Origin: Planctomycetales bacterium
GTDB taxonomy: Bacteria; Planctomycetota; Planctomycetia; Pirellulales; Thermoguttaceae
Length of the DNA: 6,709 bases
Assembly (NCBI GenBank): GCA_007127495.1
Contig: SKZG01000536.1
Span: 1-6,709 of the forward strand
Reading direction: 5' to 3'
This document shows positions 6,592 to 6,709 of this stretch, one piece after another. A model generated the notes under the pieces. It made no database searches. It was not told the origin of the DNA and worked only from the letters and a program-made list of their open reading frames with translations. Each line of letters opens with the position of its first letter. Position 1 is the first letter of the stretch. The position numbers and the translations under genes were made by a program.

Positions 6592-6709
6592 TCACCAGGG
6601 CAGGTCGTCGACGGATTTGGCGTCGAGCACCGCGAGGAGTAGCGAATCGAGCCGCTCGGCCGACCGGAGCCTGCGCACCCGGCGCTTCACCGCGTCGTCG
6701 AGTTTGCCA
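6592..6709 (-). CDS. C-terminal fragment of a protein, DUF4351-like end
   Basis: The minus-strand frame is open from the right edge to TGA at 6592 and gives the last 38 residues of a protein whose start lies outside the window. The residues run GKLDDAVKRRVRRLRSAERL and continue into LLLAVLDAKSVDDLPW before the stop. This two-helix pattern with a terminal DL-W is like the end of DUF4351, a domain often attached to Rpn/PD-(D/E)XK nuclease-type proteins common in planctomycetes and cyanobacteria. The match is by remembered pattern on a short stretch, so the family is tentative, while the existence of a coding end here is fairly well supported by the helix-like pattern and the 174-bp gap to the next gene. 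Confidence 0.5.
   Translation of the reverse strand, partial: GKLDDAVKRRVRRLRSAERLDSLLLAVLDAKSVDDLPW

Noticed and set aside
5909..6595. A 228-codon minus-strand frame overlapping the zinc-ribbon gene
   Set aside because: It is off-frame to a gene with Cys4 ribbon, membrane helix and Ig-like domain; its product is low-complexity Gly/Arg/Ala.

Overview
The window is GC-rich and is read almost entirely from the minus strand. It looks like a piece of a planctomycete chromosome, probably Pirellulales-like. Three things point there: an N-terminal zinc ribbon of the kind common in planctomycete membrane proteins, a lipoprotein family I know only from this phylum, and well-spaced genes that each seem to have their own promoter. 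This placement is inferred from protein character, not from a marker gene.

Layout in order of transcription, right to left. (1) 6709-6592: the last 38 codons of a gene that enters from the right edge, with a C-terminus resembling DUF4351. (2) 6417-5437: a zinc-ribbon protein with a proline-rich linker, one membrane helix and an extracytoplasmic carboxypeptidase-regulatory-like domain. (3) 5245-3920: an alkaline-phosphatase-superfamily protein of the phosphodiesterase/nucleotide-pyrophosphatase branch with a remodelled metal site. (4) 3703-2279: a secreted sialate O-acetylesterase-type SGNH esterase. (5) 2106-1477: a putative lipoprotein of unknown function. (6) 1278 to the left edge: a HEAT-repeat protein whose end lies outside the window.

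The complete genes are separated by 172-216 bp, too far apart for a tight translationally coupled operon. Good promoter-like sequences sit in front of genes 3 and 4, and a plausible -10 element sits in front of gene 6. Genes 2, 4 and 5 look exported or membrane-bound. Genes 3 and 6 show no signal peptide and appear cytoplasmic. I see no evidence for one shared pathway; the region reads as ordinary planctomycete chromosome with loosely associated envelope and hydrolase genes.

No tRNA, rRNA, CRISPR array, insertion sequence or phage gene was recognised. The most interesting item is the phosphatase-like protein. It keeps the nucleophile threonine but has lost several canonical metal ligands, and it resembles the EboF-type subfamily. 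Small non-coding features include a three-copy hexanucleotide repeat, a leader hairpin and an imperfect tandem repeat.
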